The notes under the pieces are model-generated. The model had not been told where the DNA came from and searched no databases. It saw nothing but the letters and a program-made list of their open reading frames with translations. Shown piece after piece: positions 17,572 to 26,054 of a DNA stretch of 64,000 bases. The stretch's first letter is position 1. Every line of letters starts with the position of its first letter. The DNA is taken from NCBI RefSeq assembly GCF_042680885.1, contig NZ_JBHUEO010000005.1, forward strand, positions 248,001 to 312,000. Reading direction: 5' to 3'. A program made the position numbers and the translations under genes. The DNA is from Siminovitchia sediminis (lineage in GTDB: Bacteria; Bacillota; Bacilli; Bacillales; Bacillaceae_C).

Positions 17572-18204
17572 ATGACAAATGCAATCGATACAGATTATTT
17601 TTTGCCTGCAGAAGCGGCCAAAGGAGAATCTGTTGACAATGGTTCGTTGGGCAAAGATGCTTTTATGAAAATTTTATTTACACAGCTGCAAAACCAGGAT
17701 CCGCTCAATCCGATGGAAGATACGGAATTTATTAGCCAAATGGCAACATTTTCATCACTTGAACAACTGATGAATATGAACAAGACGCTTGAGAGGTTTG
17801 TTCAGAGCACCACACAAGCAAATTTACTCGCTTATAGCGAATTTGTCGGAAAAGAAGTGACATGGCATGAAATGATCGGAGGTAACGATGCAAAGGAAGA
17901 TCCTGAAGTAACAGAAGGGCGGGGGGTCGTTCAATCTATTCAATTTCTGGGAGACTCTGTAAAAATCATTCTGGAAGACGGCAAAGAATTAGTTCCGGCA
18001 AATATTTCTGAAATTCATCAAAGCCAGGAAGTAAACACTTTAGCTCAGGCGAGCCATCTGATCGGAAAGAAAACAGTTTATTTGGATGGAGAGAGGGAGC
18101 AAACAGGGGTTGTAGCCTCCGTCACCTCCAAAAAGGGCAGTATATATTTGATTATGGACAACGGATCTGTGGTGGCTCCCGAAAAACTGACGAAAATTGA
18201 GTAA
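17572..18204 (+). CDS. flgD: Flagellar hook-capping protein FlgD
   Basis: 210-residue hook cap or scaffold. The conserved N-terminal segment contains LGKDAFMKILFTQLQNQDPL, NPMEDTEFISQMATFSSLEQ and LMNMNKTLERF. The C-terminal part (about 85-210) has two beta-rich repeats, each a GKxV core followed by a GVVxSI or GVVASV strand. I recall B. subtilis FlgD as shorter (about 140 residues), so this one carries a longer C-terminal domain, as in many other FlgD proteins. Confidence 0.92.
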   Translation: MTNAIDTDYFLPAEAAKGESVDNGSLGKDAFMKILFTQLQNQDPLNPMEDTEFISQMATFSSLEQLMNMNKTLERFVQSTTQANLLAYSEFVGKEVTWHEMIGGNDAKEDPEVTEGRGVVQSIQFLGDSVKIILEDGKELVPANISEIHQSQEVNTLAQASHLIGKKTVYLDGEREQTGVVASVTSKKGSIYLIMDNGSVVAPEKLTKIE

Positions 18205-18218
18205 GGGGAGGCGATGAT

Positions 18219-18602
18219 GTGAAACCATTGATTCATTCCATTCAGTCGCCATTCCACATACATCCTGGCGGTCACAGAAAGGAAAACCAACACATAAGTG
18301 AGACATCCTTTTCAAAGCATTTACAGCAGTCTATTGAAGATACAGGACAATTAAAAGTGAGCAAGCATGCACGCATAAGAATGAAACAAAGGAACATTGA
18401 TATTAGCGATGCAACGTGGGATCAAATCGAACGAAAACTTTATGAAGCCAAATCTAAAGGTATTCAAGAACCGCTGGTCATTTTGAAAAATGCGGCTATG
18501 GTTGTAAGTGCGAAAAACAACACGGTAATTACTATGATGGAAAGAAATGAAACTGCCGGGAAAATTTTTAACAATATTGATGGAACTATTCTATTAGACT
18601 AA
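18219..18602 (+). CDS. Flagellar operon protein of the TIGR02530 family
   Basis: 127-residue protein of the small family found between flgD and the hook gene in many Firmicutes and Thermotogae. Family features are the LKVSKHARIRMKQRNIDIS helix and the PLVILKNAAMVVSAKNNTVI strands. Start GTG 18219 follows AGGGGAGGCG. The role is unknown, perhaps in hook assembly by position. I do not recall it in the B. subtilis fla/che operon. Confidence 0.85.
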   Translation: MKPLIHSIQSPFHIHPGGHRKENQHISETSFSKHLQQSIEDTGQLKVSKHARIRMKQRNIDISDATWDQIERKLYEAKSKGIQEPLVILKNAAMVVSAKNNTVITMMERNETAGKIFNNIDGTILLD

Positions 18603-18632
18603 CAAGCGGCTGGACCTTATTAAGGAAGCCAA

Positions 18633-18658
18633 CGGCTGTGGATTGACGGATACAGCCG
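18633..18658 (+). other. Intercistronic hairpin before the hook gene
   Basis: CGGCTGT (18633-18639) and ACAGCCG (18652-18658) form a perfect 7-bp stem 21 bases before the hook gene ATG. There is no T tract, so it is more likely an mRNA processing or stability element than a terminator. Confidence 0.35.
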
Positions 18659-18679
18659 AAGAAAGGGGAAACGAAAAAA

Positions 18680-19546
18680 ATGTTACGTTCGATGTATTCA
18701 GGAATCAGTGGGATGAAAAACTTCCAAACAAAATTAGATGTGATCGGAAACAACATTGCCAACGTCAATACATTCGGATTTAAAAAAGGACGAGTGACAT
18801 TTAAAGATATGGTCAGCCAGACGATTTCCGGAGCCAGTGCCGGAGATGGGGCGCGGGGCGGTGTAAATCCGAAGCAGGTTGGACTTGGCTCACAACTAAG
18901 TGCCATTGACACCATAGATACCCAGGGAAGTCTGCAGACAACAGGACGTGTATTGGATGTTGGAATCCAGGGGGACGGATATTTAGCGGTAGATGATGGA
19001 AATGGCGGGATTAAATATACCAGGGCCGGAAACCTGTATTTCGACAATGACGGTTATTTGGTTACAGCCTCTGGGGAATATGTGCTGGGCCTGGAGCAAA
19101 CCAATACGAATAACGGTATTGGCCATCCGGTATACGATGATACAAATACTAATATTGTTGGTATGCTGAGACCGATACAAATTGCAAATATTGAAGCTGT
19201 TTCCAATTTAAGCATCGAAGAAAATGGAAGGATCAATTATACATATAATGGAACCAATATTTCTGGTGATAATATTGCCATTGCAAGATTTGCCAACAAT
19301 GGCGGTCTGGAAAAGGTTGGAGATAATTTTTATATTGCTACGGCAGCATCAGGCATTCCGGCATATGGGTATCCGACAACAGGCGGAGCCGGCAAACTCG
19401 TATCCGGTACACTTGAAATGTCCAATGTGGATCTATCTGAAGAGTTTACTGAAATGATTGTAGCCCAGCGCGGATTTCAGGCAAATACAAGAATTATCAC
19501 CACATCAGATGAAATTTTACAGGAGCTTGTCAATTTAAAACGATAG
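18680..19546 (+). CDS. flgE: Flagellar hook protein FlgE (FlgG-like)
   Basis: 288-residue axial protein, named flgE in B. subtilis and formerly flgG. The N-terminal rod/hook motif LDVIGNNIANVNTFGFKKGR and the C-terminal GTLEMSNVDLSEEFTEMIVAQRGFQANTRIITTSDEILQELVNLKR-type ending are complete. Position after flgD and before swrD and fliL favours the hook role, although the sequence alone is also compatible with distal rod protein FlgG. Confidence 0.9.
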   Translation: MLRSMYSGISGMKNFQTKLDVIGNNIANVNTFGFKKGRVTFKDMVSQTISGASAGDGARGGVNPKQVGLGSQLSAIDTIDTQGSLQTTGRVLDVGIQGDGYLAVDDGNGGIKYTRAGNLYFDNDGYLVTASGEYVLGLEQTNTNNGIGHPVYDDTNTNIVGMLRPIQIANIEAVSNLSIEENGRINYTYNGTNISGDNIAIARFANNGGLEKVGDNFYIATAASGIPAYGYPTTGGAGKLVSGTLEMSNVDLSEEFTEMIVAQRGFQANTRIITTSDEILQELVNLKR

Positions 19547-19558
19547 GCAAGGGAGGGA

Positions 19559-19586
19559 CCCGGGCCTGGTAAATACCGGCCCAGGG
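19559..19586 (+). promoter_or_regulatory. Stem-loop masking the swrD ribosome binding site
   Basis: CCC (19559-19561), GGGCC (19562-19566) and GGT (19568-19570) pair with GGG (19584-19586), GGCCC (19578-19582) and ACC (19575-19577) around an AAAT loop. This makes 11 bp with one single-base bulge on each side. The 3' arm contains the only near-start Shine-Dalgarno (AGGG, 19583-19586) for the TTG start of swrD at 19594. No T tract follows, so it is not a classical terminator. Confidence 0.55.
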
Positions 19587-19593
19587 CTGTTCA

Positions 19594-19812
19594 TTGATAC
19601 ATATTACTAAATTAAATGGCAAGTCATTTTATTTAAATGCACTTTATATAGAAACCGTGGAATCATTTCCTGATACAACGATTACTCTGACAAATGGCCG
19701 CAAGTATGTAGTGGTTGAATCTGAACAGCTCGTGGCTGAAAAAATTCTTCAATTTTACCAATCTATTCAAATGTTGAGCAGCATTGGTGAGGAGCGTTCA
19801 AATGAAAAATAG
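19594..19812 (+). CDS. swrD: Flagellar motility protein SwrD (FlbD/YlzI family)
   Basis: 72-residue FlbD-family protein between the hook gene and fliL, matching swrD (ylzI) of B. subtilis, where it raises flagellar torque for swarming. The signature is IHITKLNGKSFYLNALYIET and LTNGRKYVVVES. A TAA at 19570-19572 bounds the frame, so TTG 19594 is the only credible start. Its ribosome binding site is poor and lies in a stable hairpin (19559-19586), which suggests low or regulated translation. The 3' end overlaps fliL by 11 bases. Confidence 0.88.
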   Translation: MIHITKLNGKSFYLNALYIETVESFPDTTITLTNGRKYVVVESEQLVAEKILQFYQSIQMLSSIGEERSNEK

Positions 19813-20224
19813 CAAAATACTTTTCTTCTTATCCATACTTCTGCTCGGAGGAGCTGCAGGACTGCTTGTCTATGACAGGCTGGACCCTGGTCAAAAAGAA
19901 GCGAGTGCTGAACCATCGATTGATGATGTCATTGAAACATCAGTGGATATTGGAGAGATTGCAACGAATCTGTTGGATCAAAGGTATGTCAAAATTTCCT
20001 TTATGGTTCAAACAGACGGAAAAAAGGCGAAAAGTGAACTGGAAAAGCGGAAGTTCCAAGCTCAAAACATCATTATTACAGAACTGTCCGATATGAAAGC
20101 AGAAGATCTTGAAGGCAAAAAGGGAAAGCAGTCGCTTGAAGAGCTGATCAAAGTCAGAATGAATGAAGAGATGCAGCAAGGAAAAGTAGTCAAAGTGTAT
20201 ATTACCTCTTACATTATTTCTTAA
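19802..20224 (+). CDS. fliL: Flagellar basal body-associated protein FliL
   Basis: 140 residues, the same as B. subtilis FliL. A single N-terminal membrane helix (about 6-26, ILFFLSILLLGGAAGLLVY) precedes an extracytoplasmic domain with YVKISFMVQTDGKKAKSELE. It associates with the stator and supports torque. ATG 19802 has TGAGGAGCG upstream; an in-frame TTG at 19784 is less likely. Confidence 0.92.
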   Translation: MKNSKILFFLSILLLGGAAGLLVYDRLDPGQKEASAEPSIDDVIETSVDIGEIATNLLDQRYVKISFMVQTDGKKAKSELEKRKFQAQNIIITELSDMKAEDLEGKKGKQSLEELIKVRMNEEMQQGKVVKVYITSYIIS

Positions 20225-20255
20225 TGAGGAGCTCATACACAAGGAGGTGAAGCCG

Positions 20256-21281
20256 ATGCCGGACGATCTGTTATCACAGGGAGTATTATCCCAAAAAGAA
20301 ATTGATGATCTTATTTCTTCATTATCAGCCGGTGAAGATGCGATGCCGGCAAAACCAAAGGCGGCACCTGAGGAACTTGATAAAATTGTGAAGGTATATG
20401 ATTTTAAAAGAGCACTGCGGTTTTCTAAAGATCAGATCAGAAGCCTAACCAGAATATATGAAAATTACGCACGTTTACTGGCTACTTTATTTTCAGCACA
20501 CCTGAGGACCTACGCACATATTTCTGTGGTCTCTTCGGGTCAGGTGCCGTATGGGGAATACATCCGGTCCATTGATGGCATGACGTTTTTAAATGTAATT
20601 GAAATACCTCCTCTCAAAGGCCGAAAGATCATGGAGGTACAGCCCGACATAGCATATGCCATGTTGGACAGAATCCTCGGCGGCAGAGGAACGGGTATGA
20701 ATAAAATCTCCCATCTGACTGATATCGAAATGAAGTTATTGACCAATCTCTTCACAAAATCGCTGGGTCCTCTGCAGGAAGCTTGGTCAAGCATTACTGA
20801 AATTGAGCCCAAGCTTTCGGAAATTGAGGTGAACCCACAGTTTCTTCAGGCAGTTTCGCCCAATGAATCAGTAGTTGTGATCTCTATGCATGCAGTGATT
20901 GGTGATACAAGCGGAACCATTAATATAGTGATTCCGCATGTTGTCCTTGAACCGGTTATATTCAAACTGACTGCCCAATATTGGATGGAGTCCGGTACAA
21001 AGGAAAGAAAACCTGAAGCGGTGGAAGCACTAAAAAACAATATTAAAGATGCGCACGTTGAAGTAAGTGCGGAATTGGGAAAAACTGATTTGACGATCAG
21101 AGATTTTCTCTCTTTAGTCACTGGAGATGTATTCCAGCTTCAAAAGCGGATCGATGAACCGCTGACGGTCAATGTGGCGGGTGTCCCCAAGTTTCTTGGG
21201 CAGCCGGGCATGAGGCACAATCATTTGGCAGTGCAAATTTTAAATATGATTGAAGAGGGAGATGAAGAAGATGAATGGTGA
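20256..21281 (+). CDS. fliM: Flagellar motor switch protein FliM
   Basis: 341-residue C-ring protein. The N-terminal peptide GVLSQKEIDDLISSLS matches the motif by which FliM binds phosphorylated CheY. The middle CheC-like domain has VYDFKRALRFSKDQIRSLTRIYENYARLL, and the C-terminal SpoA domain ends with VAGVPKFLGQPGMRHNHLAVQI. ATG 20256 follows AAGGAGGTGA. Retention of the CheY-binding peptide is notable because cheY is absent from this operon. Confidence 0.96.
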   Translation: MPDDLLSQGVLSQKEIDDLISSLSAGEDAMPAKPKAAPEELDKIVKVYDFKRALRFSKDQIRSLTRIYENYARLLATLFSAHLRTYAHISVVSSGQVPYGEYIRSIDGMTFLNVIEIPPLKGRKIMEVQPDIAYAMLDRILGGRGTGMNKISHLTDIEMKLLTNLFTKSLGPLQEAWSSITEIEPKLSEIEVNPQFLQAVSPNESVVVISMHAVIGDTSGTINIVIPHVVLEPVIFKLTAQYWMESGTKERKPEAVEALKNNIKDAHVEVSAELGKTDLTIRDFLSLVTGDVFQLQKRIDEPLTVNVAGVPKFLGQPGMRHNHLAVQILNMIEEGDEEDEW

Positions 21282-22404
21282 AAAGCTCTCCCAAGAAGAA
21301 ATTGAGATGCTGTTCGCACAAGGTGTGAGTGATTCAGAAGAACCTGCGGACAGCCCAGATGAGCTTAGTGAAATTGAAAAGGATGCTTTAGGTGAAATAG
21401 GAAATATATCATTTGGGAATGCAGCTACTGCTCTATCTACGATGATGAATCAAAAAGTAGAAATTAACACCCCGACCGTCTCCATTATTGACTGGAAAAC
21501 TCTCTCTGCTTCCAAAGATCCGGGGATGGCAGTTCAGGTCACATATACATCAGGGTTTTCCGGTGTCAATGTATTATTTTTGAAGAAGAAGGATGTGTCC
21601 GTTATTGCGGACGTATTAATGGGCGGTGACGGTACTTCACCATCAGAAGAAATGGACGAGATCCAACAAAGTGCTGTCCAAGAGGCAATGAATCAAATGA
21701 TCGGTTCTTCTGCGACCTCGATGTCATCCTTTTTTGAGAAAAGGGTGGATATTTCTCCTCCGACATTCCATGTTTCCAACGAAACATTGGGAGAAGTGCT
21801 TCAGGAAATATCCGACCAATCTCCCTTTGCACAGGTTTCCTTTGATTTAAAAATTGGAGATATTGTTGATTCGAAGCTAACCATGTTCATTCCCGTCAAC
21901 TTTGCTAAAAACTTGGTAGCCGAGTTATGGTCTCAAAACCAGGAAACCCCGGAAGCACAAGAGACACAAGAAGTGACGGCTTCCGCCATTGATTTGGCAC
22001 TTGAGCAAACAAAACCTGCGGAGGAATCCTTTGTTTCTCCTGAGAAGAGTTCTCCCATTCATTCAGGGGCTGAACCATCAGATGTCCATGTACAGCGTGC
22101 GAGCTTTGCTCCGTTTGATGAGCAGGAGGAAGGACAAACAGACACCAGAAATCTCGATGTACTTCTGGATATTCCGCTCCAAGTGACAGTGGAGCTGGGC
22201 AGAACACATAAGTCTGTAAAAGATATCTTGGAGATTGGATCGGGATCCATTATTGAATTGGATAAGCTTGCAGGCGAGCCTGTTGATATCCTGATAAATA
22301 ATCGCTTGATTGCCAAAGGAGAAGTCGTAGTTATTGACGAGAGCTTTGGTGTAAGGGTCACGGATATTTTAAGCAGGAAAAGCCGCCTGCAATATTTGAA
22401 GTAA
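21271..22404 (+). CDS. fliY: Flagellar motor switch phosphatase FliY
   Basis: 377-residue FliY, the Firmicute FliN-type switch protein fused to a CheC-like CheY-P phosphatase domain. Both phosphatase motifs keep their E...N pairs: DALGEIGNISFGNAATAL and SAVQEAMNQMIGSSATSM. The C-terminal SpoA/FliN domain (about 295-377) contains DIPLQVTVELGRTHKSVKDI. It overlaps fliM by 11 bases; ATG 21271 was preferred over 21262 for spacing to GAGGGAG. Confidence 0.95.
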   Translation: MNGEKLSQEEIEMLFAQGVSDSEEPADSPDELSEIEKDALGEIGNISFGNAATALSTMMNQKVEINTPTVSIIDWKTLSASKDPGMAVQVTYTSGFSGVNVLFLKKKDVSVIADVLMGGDGTSPSEEMDEIQQSAVQEAMNQMIGSSATSMSSFFEKRVDISPPTFHVSNETLGEVLQEISDQSPFAQVSFDLKIGDIVDSKLTMFIPVNFAKNLVAELWSQNQETPEAQETQEVTASAIDLALEQTKPAEESFVSPEKSSPIHSGAEPSDVHVQRASFAPFDEQEEGQTDTRNLDVLLDIPLQVTVELGRTHKSVKDILEIGSGSIIELDKLAGEPVDILINNRLIAKGEVVVIDESFGVRVTDILSRKSRLQYLK

Positions 22405-22426
22405 TCTTCCAAACGGAGACCGGTTC

Positions 22427-22531
22427 ATGGAAAGTGTGAGGATTTTGGTGATCGTTCATCATAGAACAGGACAGAAGCTGTATGAATCACAATCAAGAAA
22501 AATCGAAAAAGAATTCAGGGAAGTTTTATGA
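22427..22531 (+). CDS. Small ORF in the cheY position
   Basis: 34 codons starting at ATG 22427, seven bases after GGAGA (22416-22420). The stop overlaps the fliO start as ATGA (22528-22531). The product begins MESVRILVIVHHRTGQKL and is mostly charged after that. I do not recognise it. In B. subtilis this slot holds cheY (about 120 residues), and the RILVIV start only faintly recalls a response-regulator first strand. It could be a leftover of a cheY deletion, a coupling leader peptide for fliO, or chance. Confidence 0.4.
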   Translation: MESVRILVIVHHRTGQKLYESQSRKIEKEFREVL

Positions 22532-23193
22532 GAAATAAATGGGTCAAATTTATGTTATTGCTTGTTGTTCTCGTGATTATCCAGCCGAACAATACCCAGG
22601 CAGCGGTGTCCGGTCCCTCCGTGGAGGAATGTTTGAAAAGTCCGGATCAATGTGATGAGGGTTCGGGGACAGTAGAACCCTCCAATCAGGAAAACAGGGA
22701 ACAGGACTCTATTACCATCGGCTTTTTAGACATGGTTAAAATGATTGCTGCTTTAGCATTTGTCATTATACTCCTATATTTTTTATTGAAATGGATGAAT
22801 AAGAAAAGCCAGTCTTACCAACAAAACCGTCTTATTCAACATTTGGGAGGAACTTCTCTGGGAGGAAATCGTTCGATTCAGGTGGTTAAGGCAGGGAATC
22901 AGATTTTAATTCTTGGCGTAGGGGAAGATGTTCAGCTGCTGAAGGAAATAGCCAATCCAAAGGAGCAGCAAGCCATCTTGCAGCAATATAATGACCAGCT
23001 TGAAAACAGTATTCAGCCTGCTTATGTTGTGGCAAAGGCAACAGAACTGATCAAAGACTTGAAAAAAAATAAAAAAGATGAAAATGCAGATCAATCATTT
23101 CATCAGCATTTCAAAACCGAAATGGATGAGTTAATCAAACGGAGAAAGCATGTCTTAAAAGAGTTTCAGGAGAAGGAGCATGATCAGCCATGA
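22528..23193 (+). CDS. fliO: Flagellar export protein FliO (FliZ)
   Basis: 221-residue membrane protein named fliZ in Bacillus. It has an N-terminal signal peptide (about 1-26, FMLLLVVLVIIQPNNTQAA), a transmembrane segment near 66-86 (MIAALAFVIILLYFLLKWM) and the FliO core IQHLGGTSLGGNRSIQVVKA. It assists assembly of the FliPQR gate. The stop overlaps fliP by four bases. Confidence 0.9.
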   Translation: MRNKWVKFMLLLVVLVIIQPNNTQAAVSGPSVEECLKSPDQCDEGSGTVEPSNQENREQDSITIGFLDMVKMIAALAFVIILLYFLLKWMNKKSQSYQQNRLIQHLGGTSLGGNRSIQVVKAGNQILILGVGEDVQLLKEIANPKEQQAILQQYNDQLENSIQPAYVVAKATELIKDLKKNKKDENADQSFHQHFKTEMDELIKRRKHVLKEFQEKEHDQP

Positions 23194-23855
23194 ATGAAGT
23201 GATGGAGTTTTTAAACAGCTCTCCTGATACTGTGTCTACTTCAGTCAAGCTGTTTCTGCTGTTGACGGTTTTATCATTTCTCCCGGGTATTATAATCGTC
23301 ATGACGTCTTTTACCAGGATTGTCATTGTGCTTTCTTTTGTCCGGACGTCTCTTGCTACCCAGCAGATGCCTCCAAACCAGGTAATCATTGGGCTGTCCC
23401 TGTTTCTCACTTTTTTTATTATGGCTCCTACCTTCAATGAAGTGAATCAAGAAGCCCTGATTCCTTTATTTAACGATGAAATTACACTGGAAGAGTCCTA
23501 TGAGCGAGCCGCTTTGCCATTTAAAGAATTTATGAGTACGTATACGAGACAAAAAGACCTTGAATTATTTTTATCTTATTCAGGGGAGGAGCGGCCTGAA
23601 ACGATCGAAGAGATTCCGTTGACGGCACTCGTGCCGGCGTTTGCTTTGAGTGAGTTGAAGACGGCCTTTCAAATTGGATTTATGATCTTTATCCCTTTCC
23701 TGGTGATAGATATGGTGGTGGCCAGTGTTTTAATGTCGATGGGGATGATGATGCTGCCGCCTGTTATGATCTCTTTACCTTTTAAAATACTTCTGTTTGT
23801 ACTCGTCGATGGCTGGTATTTAGTAGTCAAGTCACTGCTGCAAAGTTTTGGTTAA
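23190..23855 (+). CDS. fliP: Flagellar type III export gate protein FliP
   Basis: 221-residue FliP, with FliQ and FliR the core of the export gate. Family motifs: LSFLPGIIIVMTSFTRIVIV, LATQQMPPNQVIIGLSLFLT and FQIGFMIFIPFLVIDMVVAS. The last is followed by SMGMMMLPPVMISLPFKILL. Multiple membrane helices; length as in other Bacilli. Confidence 0.97.
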   Translation: MNEVMEFLNSSPDTVSTSVKLFLLLTVLSFLPGIIIVMTSFTRIVIVLSFVRTSLATQQMPPNQVIIGLSLFLTFFIMAPTFNEVNQEALIPLFNDEITLEESYERAALPFKEFMSTYTRQKDLELFLSYSGEERPETIEEIPLTALVPAFALSELKTAFQIGFMIFIPFLVIDMVVASVLMSMGMMMLPPVMISLPFKILLFVLVDGWYLVVKSLLQSFG

Positions 23856-23888
23856 TGTTTATTCTTTAAATACATAGAAGGTGATGGA

Positions 23889-24158
23889 ATGAGCGCTGAA
23901 TCAGTGATCTCCTTGGCTGGAAAAGGAGTTTTTACCATATTAATTGTATCCGGTCCGCTGTTGCTTCTTGCCTTGGGAGTAGGGCTGATTGTCAGCATTT
24001 TTCAGGCTACCACCCAAATTCAGGAACAGACGTTGGCATTTATCCCCAAGATCATTGCTGTTCTGCTTGGAGTTGTTTTTTTTGGCCCGTGGATGCTGAG
24101 CAGAATGCTTTCTTATACAACGGATATTCTCCAAAATCTGACCCGGTTTGTAGGATGA
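23889..24158 (+). CDS. fliQ: Flagellar type III export gate protein FliQ
   Basis: 89-residue two-helix membrane protein of the export gate. The signature is GLIVSIFQATTQIQEQTLAFIPK followed by a second helix, shown here by AVLLGVVFFGPWML. The ATG follows AAGGTGATGG after a 33-base gap from fliP. Confidence 0.96.
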   Translation: MSAESVISLAGKGVFTILIVSGPLLLLALGVGLIVSIFQATTQIQEQTLAFIPKIIAVLLGVVFFGPWMLSRMLSYTTDILQNLTRFVG

Positions 24159-24165
24159 AAAAATT

Positions 24166-24942
24166 ATGGATATTGTATCAGCCTTTCCAGCATTTTTATT
24201 AATTTTTATGCGGGTGTCGGCCTTTTTCGTGACAATGCCGCTTTTTTCCTACCGTACCTTGCCGGCCATGTTTCGTGTGGGCTTTGCGTTCTTTATTTCG
24301 CTGCTTATGTACCATGCAGTAGATGCTCCTCCTATGGAAATTGATTTCGAATACTTTTTGTTAATCATGAAGGAAGTACTCGTCGGCCTGTTTATTGGAT
24401 TTATAGGGTATTTGATTTTATCTGCCGTACAAACAGCCGGCAGTTTCATAGACTTTCAGATGGGCTTTGCTATTGCCAATGTGATCGATCCTCAGACAGG
24501 CGCCCAATCCCCATTAATTGGGCAATATTTATATATCTTTGCACTTCTGCTGTTACTAGCAGTGGACGGCCATCATCTATTGCTTGACGGAATTTTTTAT
24601 AGCTATCAGTATATTCCGATAGATCAGGTCTCCATTGGACTTGGAAATGCGGGTATGGCTGAATATGTCATAAAAAGCTTTGCTATGATGTTTGTCATTG
24701 CCTTTCAAATGGCGGTTCCCGTCGTGGCAGTATTGTTTCTCGTGGATGTTGCGCTGGGAATTATCGCCCGAACCGTTCCTCAAATGAACGTTTTTGTCGT
24801 CGGGTTTCCTATTAAAATCGCTGTGAGTTTTATTGTTATTTTTATTGTCATGGGTGTAATTTTGGGGATTGTTCAAAACCTGTTTGACAAGATCGCTTTG
24901 ACGATGAGGGATGTTATGGAAATGATGGGTGGAATTCAATGA
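24166..24942 (+). CDS. fliR: Flagellar type III export gate protein FliR
   Basis: 258-residue polytopic membrane protein of the export gate. Recognisable stretches are FLLIFMRVSAFFVTMPLFS, FQMGFAIANVIDPQTGAQSP and ALGIIARTVPQMNVFVVGFP. The 3' end overlaps flhB by four bases (ATGA). Confidence 0.96.
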   Translation: MDIVSAFPAFLLIFMRVSAFFVTMPLFSYRTLPAMFRVGFAFFISLLMYHAVDAPPMEIDFEYFLLIMKEVLVGLFIGFIGYLILSAVQTAGSFIDFQMGFAIANVIDPQTGAQSPLIGQYLYIFALLLLLAVDGHHLLLDGIFYSYQYIPIDQVSIGLGNAGMAEYVIKSFAMMFVIAFQMAVPVVAVLFLVDVALGIIARTVPQMNVFVVGFPIKIAVSFIVIFIVMGVILGIVQNLFDKIALTMRDVMEMMGGIQ

Positions 24943-26021
24943 AGCAGCTCCAGCTGGATCTTCAGTTTTTTGCAGGAGAAAAAACAGAAAAAGCAACCCC
25001 CCAAAAAAGACACGATACCAGAAAAAAAGGGCAGACGGCGAAAAGTCAGGATGTCAACACAGCAATCAGTCTATTAGCTGTTTTTATATTTTTATCATTT
25101 TTTTCTTCCCGGACCGGCCAGGTGATCCTGGATATTTTCCATCAGACCTTTAATGATTATATGCTGATGGAACTCACGGAGGAAAACATATACAAAATTG
25201 GACTCGATCTGCTTTTGGAAATAGCTGTTTTACTTGGCCCCATTATGCTGGTAGCTTTGGCGGCCGGGACAGCGGCCAATTTATTGCAAGTGGGATTTTT
25301 ATTTACTGCTGAACCGATGAAGCCCAAACTTGAAAAGATCGACCCTATCAAGGGCTTTAAACGTATTTTTTCTGTTCGGGCGCTGGTGGAGCTGCTCAAA
25401 TCTATATTGAAAATCAGCTTTGTCGGTTTTATTACTTTTCTTGTTTTGTGGCTTCGAATAGATGAAGTGTTTATTTTATCGCATAAATCAGTTTCCTCAG
25501 CATTGCAGACAATAGGGGGGCTGACTCTCCAAATGGGGATCAGTGCATCCATCGCTCTATTATTTCTGTCAATATTTGATTACTTATACCAAAGGTATGA
25601 CTTTGAAAAAAACATCCGGATGTCCAAACAGGATATTAAAGATGAGTTTAAAAATACTGAAGGGGATCCGCTGATTAAATCAAAATTAAAACAGCGTCAG
25701 CGTGAAATGGCTACAGCCCGAATGATGGAGGAAGTTCCCAAGGCAGATGTCGTCATTACGAATCCGACACACTATGCAATTGCCCTTAAATACGAAGAGG
25801 AAAAAGCAGATGCGCCCGTTATCGTGGCCAAGGGTATTGACTTTATGGCCCAAAAAATTAAAAAGGTGGCAGAGGAACATCAGGTTGTCCTTGTTGAAAA
25901 CCGACCATTGGCACAAGCTCTCTATCGCCAAGCAGATATGGGAGATGTGATACCTGACGAATTTTTCAAAGCGGTGGCTGAAATTTTGGCATATGTATAT
26001 CGAATCAAACATAAAATTTGA
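24939..26021 (+). CDS. flhB: Flagellar export switch protein FlhB
   Basis: 360-residue FlhB, which switches export from hook to filament substrates. It opens with the usual LDLQFFAGEKTEKATPQKR, has four membrane segments, and carries the self-cleavage site NPTH (N275-P276) in VVITNPTHYAIALKY. Length matches B. subtilis FlhB (360). Confidence 0.97.
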   Translation: MKQLQLDLQFFAGEKTEKATPQKRHDTRKKGQTAKSQDVNTAISLLAVFIFLSFFSSRTGQVILDIFHQTFNDYMLMELTEENIYKIGLDLLLEIAVLLGPIMLVALAAGTAANLLQVGFLFTAEPMKPKLEKIDPIKGFKRIFSVRALVELLKSILKISFVGFITFLVLWLRIDEVFILSHKSVSSALQTIGGLTLQMGISASIALLFLSIFDYLYQRYDFEKNIRMSKQDIKDEFKNTEGDPLIKSKLKQRQREMATARMMEEVPKADVVITNPTHYAIALKYEEEKADAPVIVAKGIDFMAQKIKKVAEEHQVVLVENRPLAQALYRQADMGDVIPDEFFKAVAEILAYVYRIKHKI

Positions 26022-26054
26022 AGTTTTGCGTTTGGAAGGAGGGACCAGCCAAAA

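Noticed and set aside
22427..22531. Calling the 34-codon ORF a cheY pseudogene
   Set aside because: Only a few residues at the N-terminus resemble a response regulator; not enough to claim descent.
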